From assembly GCA_944474755.1 (NCBI GenBank), contig OX104119.1, positions 86,742,896 through 86,806,895 of the forward strand: DNA of 64,000 bases, given 5' to 3'. The DNA is from Limnoperna fortunei (lineage: Eukaryota; Mollusca; Bivalvia; Mytilida; Modiolidae). The translations under genes were made by a program, and so were the position numbers. Positions 24,670-35,500 of the stretch are shown here, one piece after another. How positions within the stretch are numbered: position 1 is the first letter of the stretch; each line of letters opens with the position of its first letter. The notes under the pieces were generated by a model that made no database searches, had not been told where the DNA came from, and saw only the letters and a list, made by a program, of their open reading frames with translations.

Positions 24670-25530
24670 CTATGAAAATTTGTCCACGTCTATTATTACT
24701 ACAAGATATTTCGCAGTAATGTGCGATTTGTAGTTACTAAACGTCTTGCCTCTAGTTTTCGTTGGAAGTTTAGGAATAAATATTTCTGCACAATCTATGA
24801 TAACAGACGTTCTGGGATAATTCTCTCTACAAGATTCAGTGGAAACAGTGAGTTGTTTCACGCAGCAACCATAAAACTAAGTTCGTCAATTTCTATGTAA
24901 GTATACAGATGAATCCAAGAACTGAAGATTTTACTGGCTAAATGCCAAACCTAAGGGTTAAAAAATCATAAAAAACAAGTTCAGTCTTAGTCGCAACAAA
25001 AAAAAAAATTTAATCTACTAAAGCCATCTGAAACGAATGCCATAACAAATGCCATAGCCTCTGTTAATGTGAAAAAACAAATTCTTTGTCACCTCTCTGT
25101 ACAGGAGCGAGTCACTGTTAGTTGTGCTGACAAGTGTAGTCAATGTTCCCGTTTCTGTTTTAACCTGAGCTCCCTTTTTGGCCGATAGTGTGGAATTTGT
25201 CTGCGCGGACAAACAAAATGTTTTTTTAGTAGACACGCGTACGTTTTCTGGGCAAGTAGATGTACTTATGTCGAGATATTTTGTATTATCAGTTTTCATA
25301 AAGGAACATGCATCTTCATCATGCAATCTACGTCGTTTGCGCGGCACTGTCTCGGAAGTTTGCGTCGGGGCGTCGTCTAAGAAATGTTCAGAACACACAA
25401 ATACTCTTTTAGGATTGTTTTTTCTGTTTAATGCCTTTGTCCACAGAAGCCTCATTTCAACGTTTAGGGGCATTATACATGTATGTAATTTGTATGGAAC
25501 CAAATAAGCACAGTCTTCTTGTTTTTTAGT
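24670..25530 (-). pseudogene. THAP-domain / DDE_Tnp_4 transposase fragment
   Basis: The upper part (ORF 25,018-25,557, 179 codons) has the second half of a THAP zinc finger: a W-x-K-A-L-x-R helix followed by VFVCSEHFLDD, the C-x2-H pair of the finger. A basic stretch PRKRRRL follows. The N-terminal C-x2-4-C pair is absent. The lower part (24,670-24,861) carries the first catalytic block: PRTSVIIDCAEIF with TKTRGKTFSNYKSHITAKYLV. This is the THAP-DDE order of ISL2EU/Harbinger-like transposases. The second Asp and the Glu are missing, and the two pieces are out of frame. It is related to, but not a copy of, the transposase at 15.7-16.7 kb. Confidence 0.75.
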
Positions 25531-25630
25531 CCGAGAATCCTCTGCTGTCCGATGCATTTTTAGACTTTGATGATCCCACGCCCCATAAAAGTCTTAAAAA
25601 GCGATTTATTGCAGAGGATTTTCTGACTAC
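25526..25630. mobile_element. Short inverted-repeat element or solo MITE ends
   Basis: TAGTCCGAGAATCCTCTGCT at the left faces GCAGAGGATTTTCTGACTA at the right. The termini match those of the 794-bp MITE at 54,279-55,072. It supplies the first codons of the THAP fragment ORF on the minus strand, so it has probably replaced the original N-terminal coding part. Confidence 0.55.
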
Positions 25631-26190
25631 ATGTATCTGTCCATGTAAAGTACGCAACGATAGCTTCCATTCGTTTAATTTATGGAGATTATTAACTATT
25701 AACAGCAAAAGAATCACCACCACTATCCTTGTAATTTCCTAAACTAGCTATTTTAAAAACAAAAATATATAAATATATGATATACTTTTACATGTGTGTC
25801 TTATTGATATTTTCGCGAATACTAAGGCTGACGCACCACGTGACTTATTATTGGCAGTGCACATACAGCGAGAGATCAGCGACTGATAAACCCGTATATA
25901 TGAAGCACAACCTAAAACGAAGTGATATTAATCTTCTAATTCATTACCAGACTTGATCTTCGGTTTGTGTATTTTGTGTATCGTCCGACTTCAACATTTA
26001 ACTTGCTATAGAGTGCCACTGACAGCTAGACGTAAGGGGTCGAAAACGTATCCACGGATCCTTTTTTGCTCCATACAATTGTGTTAAAACTTGTTTAAAG
26101 ACTCTTTTTTCGAAATCTGCATGGTAGGAGAATATTGTGATTCTTACAGATATATTAAGTATAACTTTTGCATGTTAATTTAAGCTCAAA
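25631..26190. other. Possible 5' UTR of the LINE ORF1
   Basis: No ORF or repeat recognised. Its position upstream of a retrotransposon ORF1 makes a 5' UTR plausible, but no promoter motif could be pinned down. Confidence 0.35.
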
Positions 26191-27370
26191 ATGACCGAAA
26201 AAGCAATTAAAGTGACAACCCAAAGTGTAAACAAAGAAAAAATGGCCGACACCTACTCGGAGGTGGCAAACAAGTCAACAAAAACCCTTATTCAAAACGA
26301 TTCAGATGATGTCATGGGCTCTGTAAAACCAATCTTCATTCTAGAAGAAGACCTTTTTGGTTGTACTAGATCCCAGCCCAAAGATTATCTAACTCATGAG
26401 GAGCTGTATAAGTCAATCGACCAAGTGACTCCAGCAAATAGGCTCAAAGGCCTCCAAAGAGTTAATAACCTATGGCGGATATATATGGACAATGAGGAGG
26501 ACCGTGACATTCTCCTTACTAATGGTTTAGTTATACGAAAGAAAAACTTGAATATCTACTTTAGAAACCCTAAAGTAAAAGTCAATGAACTATCTCAAAG
26601 TTAGAGTGAAGAATATCCCTATGTCAGCAGATGATGAGCAAATCATCAGATTGATTGAAAGCTTCCAGTTTAATCCACCCTTAAAAGTACATAATATATT
26701 TTGTGAACGTTTGAGAGTGGAGGGGATGCTAACAAACTGCTTCACAGGGGACAGAATAATCCATATCGACAAACCAGAGGTTAGCCTCCCTAGGTTCACC
26801 AAAATTGGGAAGTATAGATGCAAACTGTTTCACAAAGATCAGGCTGTGACAAATCCTAATATTGAGTGTAGAAAATGTCTGCAAAACGGTCATAAACAAG
26901 ACAGTTGTGTGAATGATTGGAAGTGCTTGAAATGTTTACAATCAGGTCATCAGGCTAAAGACTGTAAACCTGAAGATTATGAACTTTCTGAGCCTTCTGA
27001 AGCTAATATCTCTGATTATAGTGAAAGTGGGGAAGAGACTGAAATAGATAATCGGAATTATCTTGATGAAACCCCACTATCACAACCCATCCTGCAAAAC
27101 ACAGTTGTAGGAAATGAGCAATCACTATCTGCTCCAAAAGATATTGGTTCAGAAACATTACAATCTGACAACACAGACACAAAAACAAAAAGCAAAAAAC
27201 TGAGGAAAAATAAACACGACAAAAAGGGACCAATCGACAAATTTCTTAAAAGCAACAAGGCTGCAACACTACAAAACAAAAACCCTAAAAGACAAGCTAC
27301 TACTTCTGTCGAGGAACTGTATGACCGTGAAACTTTCTCGCCAAGAAGCAAATCAAAAGGAAAAACTTAA
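26191..27370 (+). pseudogene. LINE ORF1 (gag-like, two CCHC zinc knuckles), frameshifted
   Basis: Two overlapping frames, 26,191-26,604 (137 codons) and 26,585-27,370 (261 codons), together give one ORF1-like protein, so one frameshift lies near 26,590. The second part has two retroviral-type knuckles, C95-x2-C98-x4-H103-x4-C108 and C114-x2-C117-x4-H122-x4-C127, after an RRM-like block (KVRVKNIPMSADDEQIIRLI). An acidic, then lysine-rich, tail follows. This architecture is that of ORF1 nucleic-acid chaperones of L1/Tx1-type LINEs. No ORF2 follows directly; the next element starts at 27,565. ORF2 of matching type and orientation begins at 55,327. Confidence 0.82.
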
Positions 27371-27564
27371 ATGGTCACTTTTGCTCACTTGTACTACTCA
27401 TGAACTTGCTTACATGTATATATATCAACATTATTCTTTTTAATTGTTGTTTGAATTACAAAAATAGTGTTTTTAATATTAGTATAAAATCCAAAAAAGA
27501 TGTGAAGAAGTATTGTATGATGTGATAATAGATTGCATATATACTACTCAAACAAAAAATATTG
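27371..27564. other. Sequence between ORF1 and the MULE terminus, ending in the target duplication
   Basis: AT-rich, no ORF. The last nine bases, AAAATATTG (27,556-27,564), recur at 53,568-53,576. Confidence 0.5.
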
Positions 27565-27570
27565 GAATTC

Positions 27571-27682
27571 TAGTCGATCCGTCCCCAAACCAATCCGTCC
27601 CCTAGTCGATCCGTCCCTAAGTCGATACGTCCCAGGTCGATTCGTCCCCTGGTCGTTCCGTCCCCAGGTCGATCCGGCCCCA
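27571..27682. repeat. MULE left terminus: GTCGATCCGTCCCC subrepeats
   Basis: Six or seven copies of a 15-18-bp word (GTCGATCCGTCCCCTA and variants). The complementary array forms the right end at 53,487-53,562. Confidence 0.8.
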
Positions 27683-27690
27683 GTAAAACC

Positions 27691-28299
27691 AAAGTTAGGT
27701 AAAATAAATAAAGAAGGTTGGTAAAATATAAAAAAACAACATTCATAAGTAGTATTTCTAGGTATGGTAAATATGGTATTACACGGGAATTCACTATTTT
27801 GAATGCCGAGTATGCATGCGAATTTTGTGACCATGATACAGATAATGGTTGCTTTAATTTAAAGCCTTCTGAGGAATATTATAAAGACTTTTTTCATTAT
27901 GTGGACATGTAATTGTAGAACCAAAGGTAGGTATAATAAATAAAGCAGGTAGGTATAAATACATGTATAATAGAAAAGTCGTATTTTTAATTACGCCGAT
28001 TGTGCATGCGAATGTTAACATGATTTAGGATGATTTTTTCTTTATTTTTACGTATTGTAACTTCTTCAACTACAGTATGGTTTTATGTGTACGTTTAATT
28101 AAATTGTAATTGTTATTTAGTATTAATCTTTTTGACACCTGTAATTTGTAACCAACATTTGACACGTGTCAGATAATAGTAATAAAACGGTAGACACAGT
28201 TTTAATAATTTTATTTCTTTATTATATTTAATAATGATAACAATAAAAATCATAAAAAACATAAAAAACATGATTAGAAACAAGAAAGTTTTTCAAAGT
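27691..28299. other. MULE 3' noncoding region with a direct duplication of about 195 bp
   Basis: AACCAAAGTTAGGTAAAATA...TATGCATGCGAATTTTGTGA (27,686-27,830) is partly repeated at 27,920-28,020. AATAAA-type signals on the minus strand near 28,205-28,225 could terminate the transposase transcript. Confidence 0.5.
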
Positions 28300-29900
28300 T
28301 CACTCGCTGTCACTTGTCTCTGCTGGCGTAGGGATTGCTGGTGTATAAAGATACCCGACGGCTCTCAGAAAACTGTATGTTGTCATCATCTTCTCCTGGT
28401 AATCTTTCCATAGGGTCTGTAGCCTCTGGGAGCTTCTTTTGCAAGAAGACCGCTGCAACCTGGTAAGTGCCTGCTCTTCAACCAGTTGGAGCGTCCTGGT
28501 TACAGCCTTGGCTTCCTTAAGCAATGCTGGAACCAACTTATAAAAATGCAGCTTTGCTCCATGGGACTTGCTGGAGAGTCTATTGTGCCAAACTGTAAAG
28601 AAAAATAATAATGAATGTATAGTAATTATATAATATTATTTGTTTGTATACTGTTTTCATTTTATTTCTTTTCCTTCTTTGTAGAGAACATGAACTATTA
28701 ACATTCTGCCAGTATAAGAATATAACTATAAGAATGCTAATACATACAAATGTAAAAATGCTAAAAATATACCTTCTGTGTCATTGTTGGTTCTAACAGT
28801 CTGCATAAAGACACTCCACTCGTGTATAGCATACACTGGGCCCTGGATCCAGGTATTGTTGACATAGCGCACCAGTTGCTGCAGCTGTTGGTTGTTTGCT
28901 GACACACACTCCTGTTGTAGTTGCTGGAAAGCTGGTGTGATGTGAGCTGCTGGCAGGTAGGGCAAAGCTAACAACTTCCTGGTGAAGACGTGAACAGCTT
29001 TGTCATGATCGTAGGCAGTCTTCAGACCAAGCTTGGCCAGTCTACGCATGACGGCCTGGCTCCAGTGAAAGGAACAGCCCTTGATAACACAGTCTGGATA
29101 TAAAGAACGGAGAGCACCCCATACTCCTGAAAAGAAAATGTTGATGCTGTTTATGTGTTAAAATAATTGTAAAATTTATTTAAAAAACATTTATTTAAAA
29201 GTAAAAAGTAGATATAACACATGAACGCCATTATATACCTGAAAAATATATACATCTGGATGCCATGATATAGCTGCAAAATATATACATCAATCATTCA
29301 TCAGAAACCCTGAACTCTCCTGGTTGGAATCAGCTGGTTCAAGCGGTTGAACACCTTAAAAAAAGATGCAATTAATAAATAGCTACATACAAGTTAATTA
29401 TATATATTAATACAAGCAATACTACCGAATGCAACATAACGGGATTCAATTCTAAAAAAATGTTGATGCTGTTTATGTGTTAAAATAATTGTAAAATTTA
29501 TTTAAAAATAAAAAGTAGATATAACACATGAACGCCATTATATACCTGAAACATATATACATCTGGATGGATGCCATGATATAGCTGCAAAATATATACA
29601 TCATTCATATTATCTATGTATTACACTTACTGCCTTGTAGTCTCGCTTTCTTCTGCGTGACATCAGAACAAATAGCATTGGGACTTGCTTTACGCTGTCG
29701 TCTTTTTGTACAAAAGCATGGATCGAATACAGTTGCGTAAATGGTTTCTTGACAACTTTGAACGTTCCGTCCATATACCAACGTCTTGCCGTGCGCAGAA
29801 GCTCTAACTGCTTTGGAGTTGAAAACATAATATGTCGCATCTATTCCACATGAATGTCCCCAACAACAAAGTCATCACAGTGGAGGAAATTCGTATCAAT
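28300..29900 (-). pseudogene. MULE transposase, 3' exons (catalytic core and C-terminus), broken
   Basis: Exons on the minus strand: 29,631-29,900 (acceptor TTTTTAG, donor GTAAGT) encodes HCDDFVVGD and RRWYMDGTFKVVKKPF with the first catalytic Asp in DGTF, then LMSRRRKRDYKA. A remnant at about 29,303-29,354 reads NRLNQLIPTRRVQG. Exon 28,773-29,126 encodes SLYPDCVIKGCSFHWSQAV with the CSFHW block, through VRTNNDTEG. Exon 28,300-28,592 encodes WHNRLSSKS to the terminal stop. This order is that of MULE-domain transposases. Damage: an in-frame stop at 29,841-29,843, and loss of the part after VQG that should hold the DFE-type second Asp, so the enzyme is dead. The 5' exons are 21.8 kb away at 51,677-52,885. 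Confidence 0.85.
29127..29605. repeat. Intronic direct duplication inside the MULE
   Basis: ATGTTGATGCTGTTTATGTG...AACACATGAACGCCATTATA...CCATGATATAGCTGCAAAAT occurs at about 29,139-29,290 and again at 29,459-29,600. The second copy lies next to the truncated second-Asp exon, so the duplication probably broke that exon. Confidence 0.75.
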
Positions 29901-29932
29901 CTAAAAAGAAAAATTTCATTGAACATAGAAGG

Positions 29933-31820
29933 CTGTCTATTTTAAAAAGGGAAAATCCATTTTATTCCCTTTTCCCTTGTAAACCTCAACTGTAAGCATT
30001 TATTTTATAATACTGCATAAACTGTAGCCATTATTAACTTTTATTCAACAAACAAATATATATACAACAAAATTTCACATCATAAACACTAAATACAAGC
30101 TCACTTTATAAAATGTGTACATTTGCACAATTTCGGGAAAGTTCCCGAAACAAATCAAAATCTAACAGTTTGCTTACTCTTGAGAATCATACAATTTAAA
30201 ATGTTTCAGGAAATATCCTGAAAAATCTTATCGCATATATCACTACATTTCTTTAAAATTTTAAAGAGAAAAAATGTTTCGGGAAAGTTCCCGAAACATG
30301 TAAAAATCAAAAAGTTTGCCTACTCTTGACAATCATACCATTTAAAATGTTTCGGGAAAAATCCCGAACAATCTTTTCAAATATATCGCTACATTTCTAC
30401 AAAATTTTAAGAATAAAATATTTCGGGAAAAATCCCGAAACAAGTCAAAATCCTACAGTTTGCTTACTCTTGACAATTATACTATTTAAAATGTTTCGGG
30501 AAAAATCCCGAACAATCTTTTCAAATATATCACTACATTTCTACAAAATTTTAAGAATAAAACATTTCGGGAAAAATCCCGAAACATGTAAAAATCAAAC
30601 AGTTTGCTTACTCTTGACAATCATACCATTTCAAATGTTTTGGGAAAATTCCAGAAAAAATCATAACAAATATATCACTACATGTATATTTCTACAAAAT
30701 GAAAAAAATGTTTTCGGAAAGACACTTTTCTAACTCTTGACAATCATACCATTTAAAATGTTTCGGGAAATATCCCGAAAAATCTTATCAAATATATCAC
30801 TATTTTTCTACAACATTTTTAAGGAAAAAATCGTTTTTAAGAAAGTTCCCGAAGCAAGTCAAAATCCAAGGCTTTGCTGACTCTTGACAATCATAACATT
30901 TAAAACACTTTCGGAAAGTACATGAAATTAATCTTGTCAAATGTATCACTACATTTCTACAAATTTTGAGTAAAGATAATAGTTTCAGGCAAGTCAAAAT
31001 CAAACATTTAACCTACCCTTGACACACGTACCATTTAACAGTTCTGGAAATTTTCCAAATAAATCTTATCTAATATATCATATTTCTTGAAAATTAGAAA
31101 AGAAGTGGTTTCAGAATGGTTCCCGACTCGTATGTTTCTAGCATATAGAATTTCAGAAAAATTAGAAAAAAAAGGCTACTTTATTTCATTATGTTTCTTA
31201 CAGACTTACAATAGGTAGGGAAATGCAAAATAATAACTTTCATACATTTTCTTTTGAAGATGCAATTTTTGTCATACAATACATATGATTGTTGAAAATA
31301 ACACAACTGTCACAATGTTAGGTAAAAATTGTCTGAAACATTGAAACAAATTCACAAATCACTCAACAAGTATTTTACTCAGTTTTAAAATAGTTTAGTA
31401 TGGAAGCCCAAAGGAGCATTTCTTTTATATTATAAAAATCTATGTACAGAATTTGTGATGAAGAATAAAATAAAATACCTAAAACTTACACCCTTGGTTT
31501 AAAATACATTAAAAAAAGTGACAGTGGTGGTGACTACATTGTAATTAAAAGAAAATATACACAACATATAGACACAATACAACTTTTTTGACTGGAACTA
31601 AGACTTAGAAGACCTTATAAGATTTAGTGTGGAATCAGACTTTTTTAACCTCCATAGTAATTAAAAATCTGATCAAAATAAACAGGTGTGGACACAGAAA
31701 ATTTCTGGCCTGCATTCTGCATCAGTAATGAAAAAAAAATTCATGCCAATATGTATAAACCTCTAAATGGTCATCATTTAAAATATGAAATGCAAGGTTA
31801 CAGAGAAACTGACCTAAATC
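29933..31820. repeat. Left arm of the 21.5-kb inverted repeat
   Basis: 1.89 kb, complementary to 49,750-51,467. The outer 900 bp contain repeats of about 70-140 bp with GTTTCGGGAAAGTTCCCGAAAC-like palindromes; the inner part is AT-rich. An internal 67-codon ORF (30,800-31,003, minus) recurs nearly unchanged in the other arm (50,583-50,786, plus) but looks repeat-derived. Confidence 0.92.
30130..30860. repeat. Palindromic TTTCGGGAA / TTCCCGAAA array (left arm)
   Basis: At least nine sites of the form TTTCGGGAA-N2-4-TTCCCGAAA or half of it, at 30,133, 30,275, 30,345, 30,420, 30,492, 30,565 and beyond, embedded in words such as AGTTTGCTTACTCTTGACAATCAT and AATATATCACTACATTTCTA. Sites decay towards the inner end. 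The regular placement suggests protein-binding sites, for example for a transposase; this is inference. Confidence 0.8.
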
Positions 31821-33158
31821 AAAAACAAAAATATCAAATACAGACTTTATAAAGTCAAAGGGTTTTCAAATGTTCTAATGAATTTGCAGAAAAAAGGTAA
31901 TTGATAGGAATCATGGTCAGGAAAATGCAAAAAATCAATAAATGCACCTTTTCAATACATGTAGTCTGATAAAAAAAATGTAATATGCAGTAAGTTTTTT
32001 GTCACCTGCATGATCAAGCTAGTTAACATTGCAGTAATGTAGTGAATGCACATCAACATGTGTAATGTGTACATACATGAGGCATTTGATATATATATAC
32101 AGTAGTCAGTAATAACATATAAATAAAAAATCTACAAACTAGACACAAAACTTCCTGGCTATACAACAGAGTATTTGTGTTTCCATGTAAATGGTTTTCA
32201 TTCTGTTGGTCTACACTACAGCATGCTTCAGTCATTTAACATACTTCTTTCTACCTCTCATAATACAGTTTATATTTTATATCTGAAATCATAAATATTA
32301 TAATATATAACTGCTTCCGAATTCCTAAGGCCTGGAATTCAAGTCTCGGACTTGAGTTCGAGTTTTTTCTCAATTACCACATAGCAACTTTAAAATTCTC
32401 AAGTTTGTATTGACTAAAACAAATATTTAATCTCAACTCAGCCAAGAGTTTTGCAGAAATTGGGGTTTGCATATTACCTTAGCAGTGTATGTTAATGTTG
32501 TACCATTAGACAATTCAAATGTAACTTCCTTCATTTGCTTTGTAAATTAACTAGAATCTAACCACTTACACTTTTAACTGACACTAGCTACAATAATGTA
32601 GCTCCTTTTTGTTTCTTTTTATATGGATGGATAAAATAATGTAGCTCCTTTTTTTCTAATAGACGGAGGTACAAAGAGATATCAGAATGTCAAGTGTTAA
32701 TGCTGCCGTTTCTTGAAACCATATACATGTCTTGGCATTTAGTGACATTTGTTGCAAGCAAGTCAAAAACTGTTTTATCAAATTATTCTGATTCAAGCTT
32801 AAAATGACTTAATTTTGCATAAATAATACTAGTTTTACATTGAGCACTCAAAACTGTTTTAAATAAACTAATAAGACATCTGAAGTCTGATATAATTGAG
32901 CAAGTATTGAGTGTCTTCTTTCACTTGCACAGGTACTTTGCCATGGCAATTAAATCAAATGATGCAGAACAAAACAATGTATCATTTGCACTGTAAAAAA
33001 GCCACATTTTCCTGTTGGAATCCAAATAAAATATGTGAACAGACAGTGTGTTCTACATGTACAGTATGTTGTTTAAAGATAGGTATTATAAATTAATTAT
33101 TGCATGACATGTTGAAGTAATGAAAGAAATACATTTATTAAACCACACAATAACCTAC
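31821..33158. other. Interior of the 21.5-kb unit; no gene apart from a MITE end
   Basis: AT-rich DNA, short ORFs only. Contains the solo MITE end at 32,584-32,680. Confidence 0.5.
32584..32680. mobile_element. Solo end of the CTAGCTACAATAATGTAGCT MITE
   Basis: CTAGCTACAATAATGTAGCT followed by CCTTTTT, a partial duplication of TAATGTAGCTCCTTTTTT, then GACGGAGGTACAAAGAGAT. Same order as the left end of the 12.5-13.2 kb MITE. The other end is missing. Confidence 0.8.
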
Positions 33159-33232
33159 CTGAGAAACTCTGTGTTGGTTTATCAGCTGTGTTCAACATGT
33201 TATTAGAAGTCTCTTGTAATTCCATAATTGTC
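33159..33232 (-). CDS. Candidate internal exon (74 bp), function unknown
   Basis: On the minus strand a TTTACAG acceptor precedes 74 bp that are open in one frame (TIMELQETSNNMLNTADKPT and on) and end CTCAG|GTAGGT. Both splice sites are good and the peptide composition is ordinary. No neighbouring exon in the same frame could be linked, so it may be a captured host exon or chance. Confidence 0.3.
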
Positions 33233-34689
33233 CTGTAAACAACAATAACAACAATGTATTAATTTTTTTGCTTTGTTCCCTCATCTCTTAATTTAAAACA
33301 TACAACAACTGGTTACAATTACCAATAACTAACCATGAACATTTATTTATACACAGACCATTTGTGAACCCAACTGTAAAATCAAAATACATAAATGTTA
33401 TCATGGCAAATTCATTTCCTGTTTATTAGCTTATTTATTAGCTGTTGTTTTTACTAGTGTTTCGTACTAGCGTAACATAAAGGCTAGAAAAAAATAACTA
33501 TCTTTCACTATATGAATAAAAAAAAAGAACATTATACATATATGTTCTGCTATCAGTTTTGCAATTAACAGTTTCACTCTATAGCTATAGTTTTTAGGTT
33601 AGACAACAATAACGGAAAATTTCCTTAAAAAATATCATTTAAGGGCAATGCCTCTGATAAGTAGTGGTCTGACGACTATTTGTTTTGTAAGCAACCATTA
33701 TAGTTTTCAAGTTATATTGTAAAAACTTAAAATTTTGTCAACAATAATAATTTAAGGGCAATTACTCCTACAATAACTTCGGACAAATAGGAAATTTGTT
33801 AGAGCTTAATGCACTGATCAATTTATGTTAACATGGTTAATGCCAATGGTTTTATCTGTAGCAATTACTTTTTCTGATGTATTGACCAAAAACTTGTGTT
33901 AACACATTTGGAATCTTTGAAAATATGGTATCAATATTGTGGGAGGAGTCTACGATTAGAAAAAGAGAAAAGAAATTGTTACAGAGAGAGAGAGAGTGAT
34001 TTTAACACATCATTGTACATGTACTTTGCTATAACATTTGGAATAATAAAAATTGGAATTATACTTCTCGCATCTTAATTAATATAAAATTAAAAACATT
34101 ACATAATGTAAATGAGACAACCAATAACCCTTTTGTCTTATTTTTATGTAATAAAACAATTACAGTCTTTTGTATCAGTTGATATAAGTTTTAATTGGCT
34201 GAAAAATTAATATTCATCTCTGCCTTAGGTGTTGGACAATATTAATATTTGAGTCTATTAAAACTTATAACAACCTCTAAAAAGACAATAATTGAATAAT
34301 ATGTTAAACTGTATCTTTCCATACAAAATCAGTTTGGATAAGAATAAACAGATTTTCTTTTTCCTAATTTATAACAGAAGTTAAATTAATGTACAAAATG
34401 TTCAACATAAACATGTGTTGTTCAAGATTTGACCTTATATTAGAAAGAACTAGTTATAACTAAACTAGTTAACATAAATCATTGACACTTTAGTGTCCCA
34501 GGAGACTGATCTTTATAGCAACAGACAGGAACAATGGTTACAACATTGAAGAAACTAGAGTAAAAAAACCTGTCCATTGATACCCCATCCCCCCCCCCAC
34601 CGCTCACAATTACTTTGAAAATTCAGGTGTTCTTAATTATGAACTTAAAACTTTATCTAGTTAAACGTGAAGGCGGAGTTGCAGATAAA
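33233..34689. other. Noncoding interior with TTTAAGGGCAAT repeat words
   Basis: Two copies of ATTTAAGGGCAATNNCTC (33,637 and 33,751) resemble a common molluscan interspersed repeat. A C-rich run near 34,590. No supported gene. Confidence 0.5.
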
Positions 34690-35420
34690 ACATGTAACCC
34701 TCCCCCATCCCCCAAAGAATGGTATCCCCTAATGTCAATGACAAAGTCCATGTTTTTCTATGGGAAACCTCCAATAATATTCTGATCAAAATGTTTAATA
34801 TCCGGTGCACATGGCAATATATGACCAAGATTCTGTGTAAGTTTCAATAAATTCCATTCAGTGGTGTAGGAGTTGCAAATAAAAGATGGGTATCCCCTTA
34901 TGTCATGTATGTCCATGACAAAGTCCATGTTTTTCTATGGGAAACCCCAAATATTATTCCAATCAAAATGTTAAATATCTCCTGCACAATGGCACTATGT
35001 GACATGGATTCTGTGTAAGTTTCATCAAATTCCATTCAGTGGTGTAGGAGGAGTTGCACATAAGAGATGGGTATCCCCTTATGTCAATGACAGTCCATGT
35101 TTTTCTATGGGAAACCCCAAATATCATTCTGAATAAAATGATAAATATCTCCTGCACAATGGCACTATGTGACAAGGATTCTGTGTAAGTTTCAACAAAT
35201 TCCATTCAGTGGAGTAGGAGGAGTTGCACATAAGAAATGAGGACCCCCTTAGGTCAATGACAAAGTCCATGTTTTTCTATGGGAAACCCCAAATATCATT
35301 CCAATCAAAATGTTTAATATCTCATGCACAATGGCACTACGTGACAAGGATTCTGTGTAAGTTTCATTAAATTCCATTCAGTGGTGTAGGAGGAGTTGCA
35401 AAAAAGAGAAAGTGAAACGG
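34690..35420. repeat. Tandem repeat of about 185 bp, 4 copies
   Basis: TATCCCCTTATGTCAATGAC...GTCCATGTTTTTCTATGGGA...ATTCTGTGTAAGTTTCA...CCATTCAGTGGTGTAGGAG repeats at about 34,725, 34,890, 35,072 and 35,247. The ORF at 34,963-35,205 is repeat-derived. Confidence 0.92.
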
Positions 35421-35500
35421 ACGGACCGATGGATGGATGGACGGACGGACACCATGATCACTATATACCCCCCCCCCCGCTTTTCAAGCGGGGGTATAAT
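35421..35500. repeat. GGAC/GGAT simple repeat and CCCCCGCTTTTCAAGCGGGGG hairpin
   Basis: GGACGGACCGATGGATGGAT and related words, then a poly-C run and a tight stem CCCCGC-TTTTCAA-GCGGGG. It closes the preceding tandem array and looks like the tail of one interspersed element. Confidence 0.7.

Noticed and set aside
30326..30733. 135-codon ORF with repeated MFREKSRTIFSNISLHF peptide
   Set aside because: Repeat-derived from the palindromic array of the inverted arm; frame not maintained through the other arm as a gene would be.
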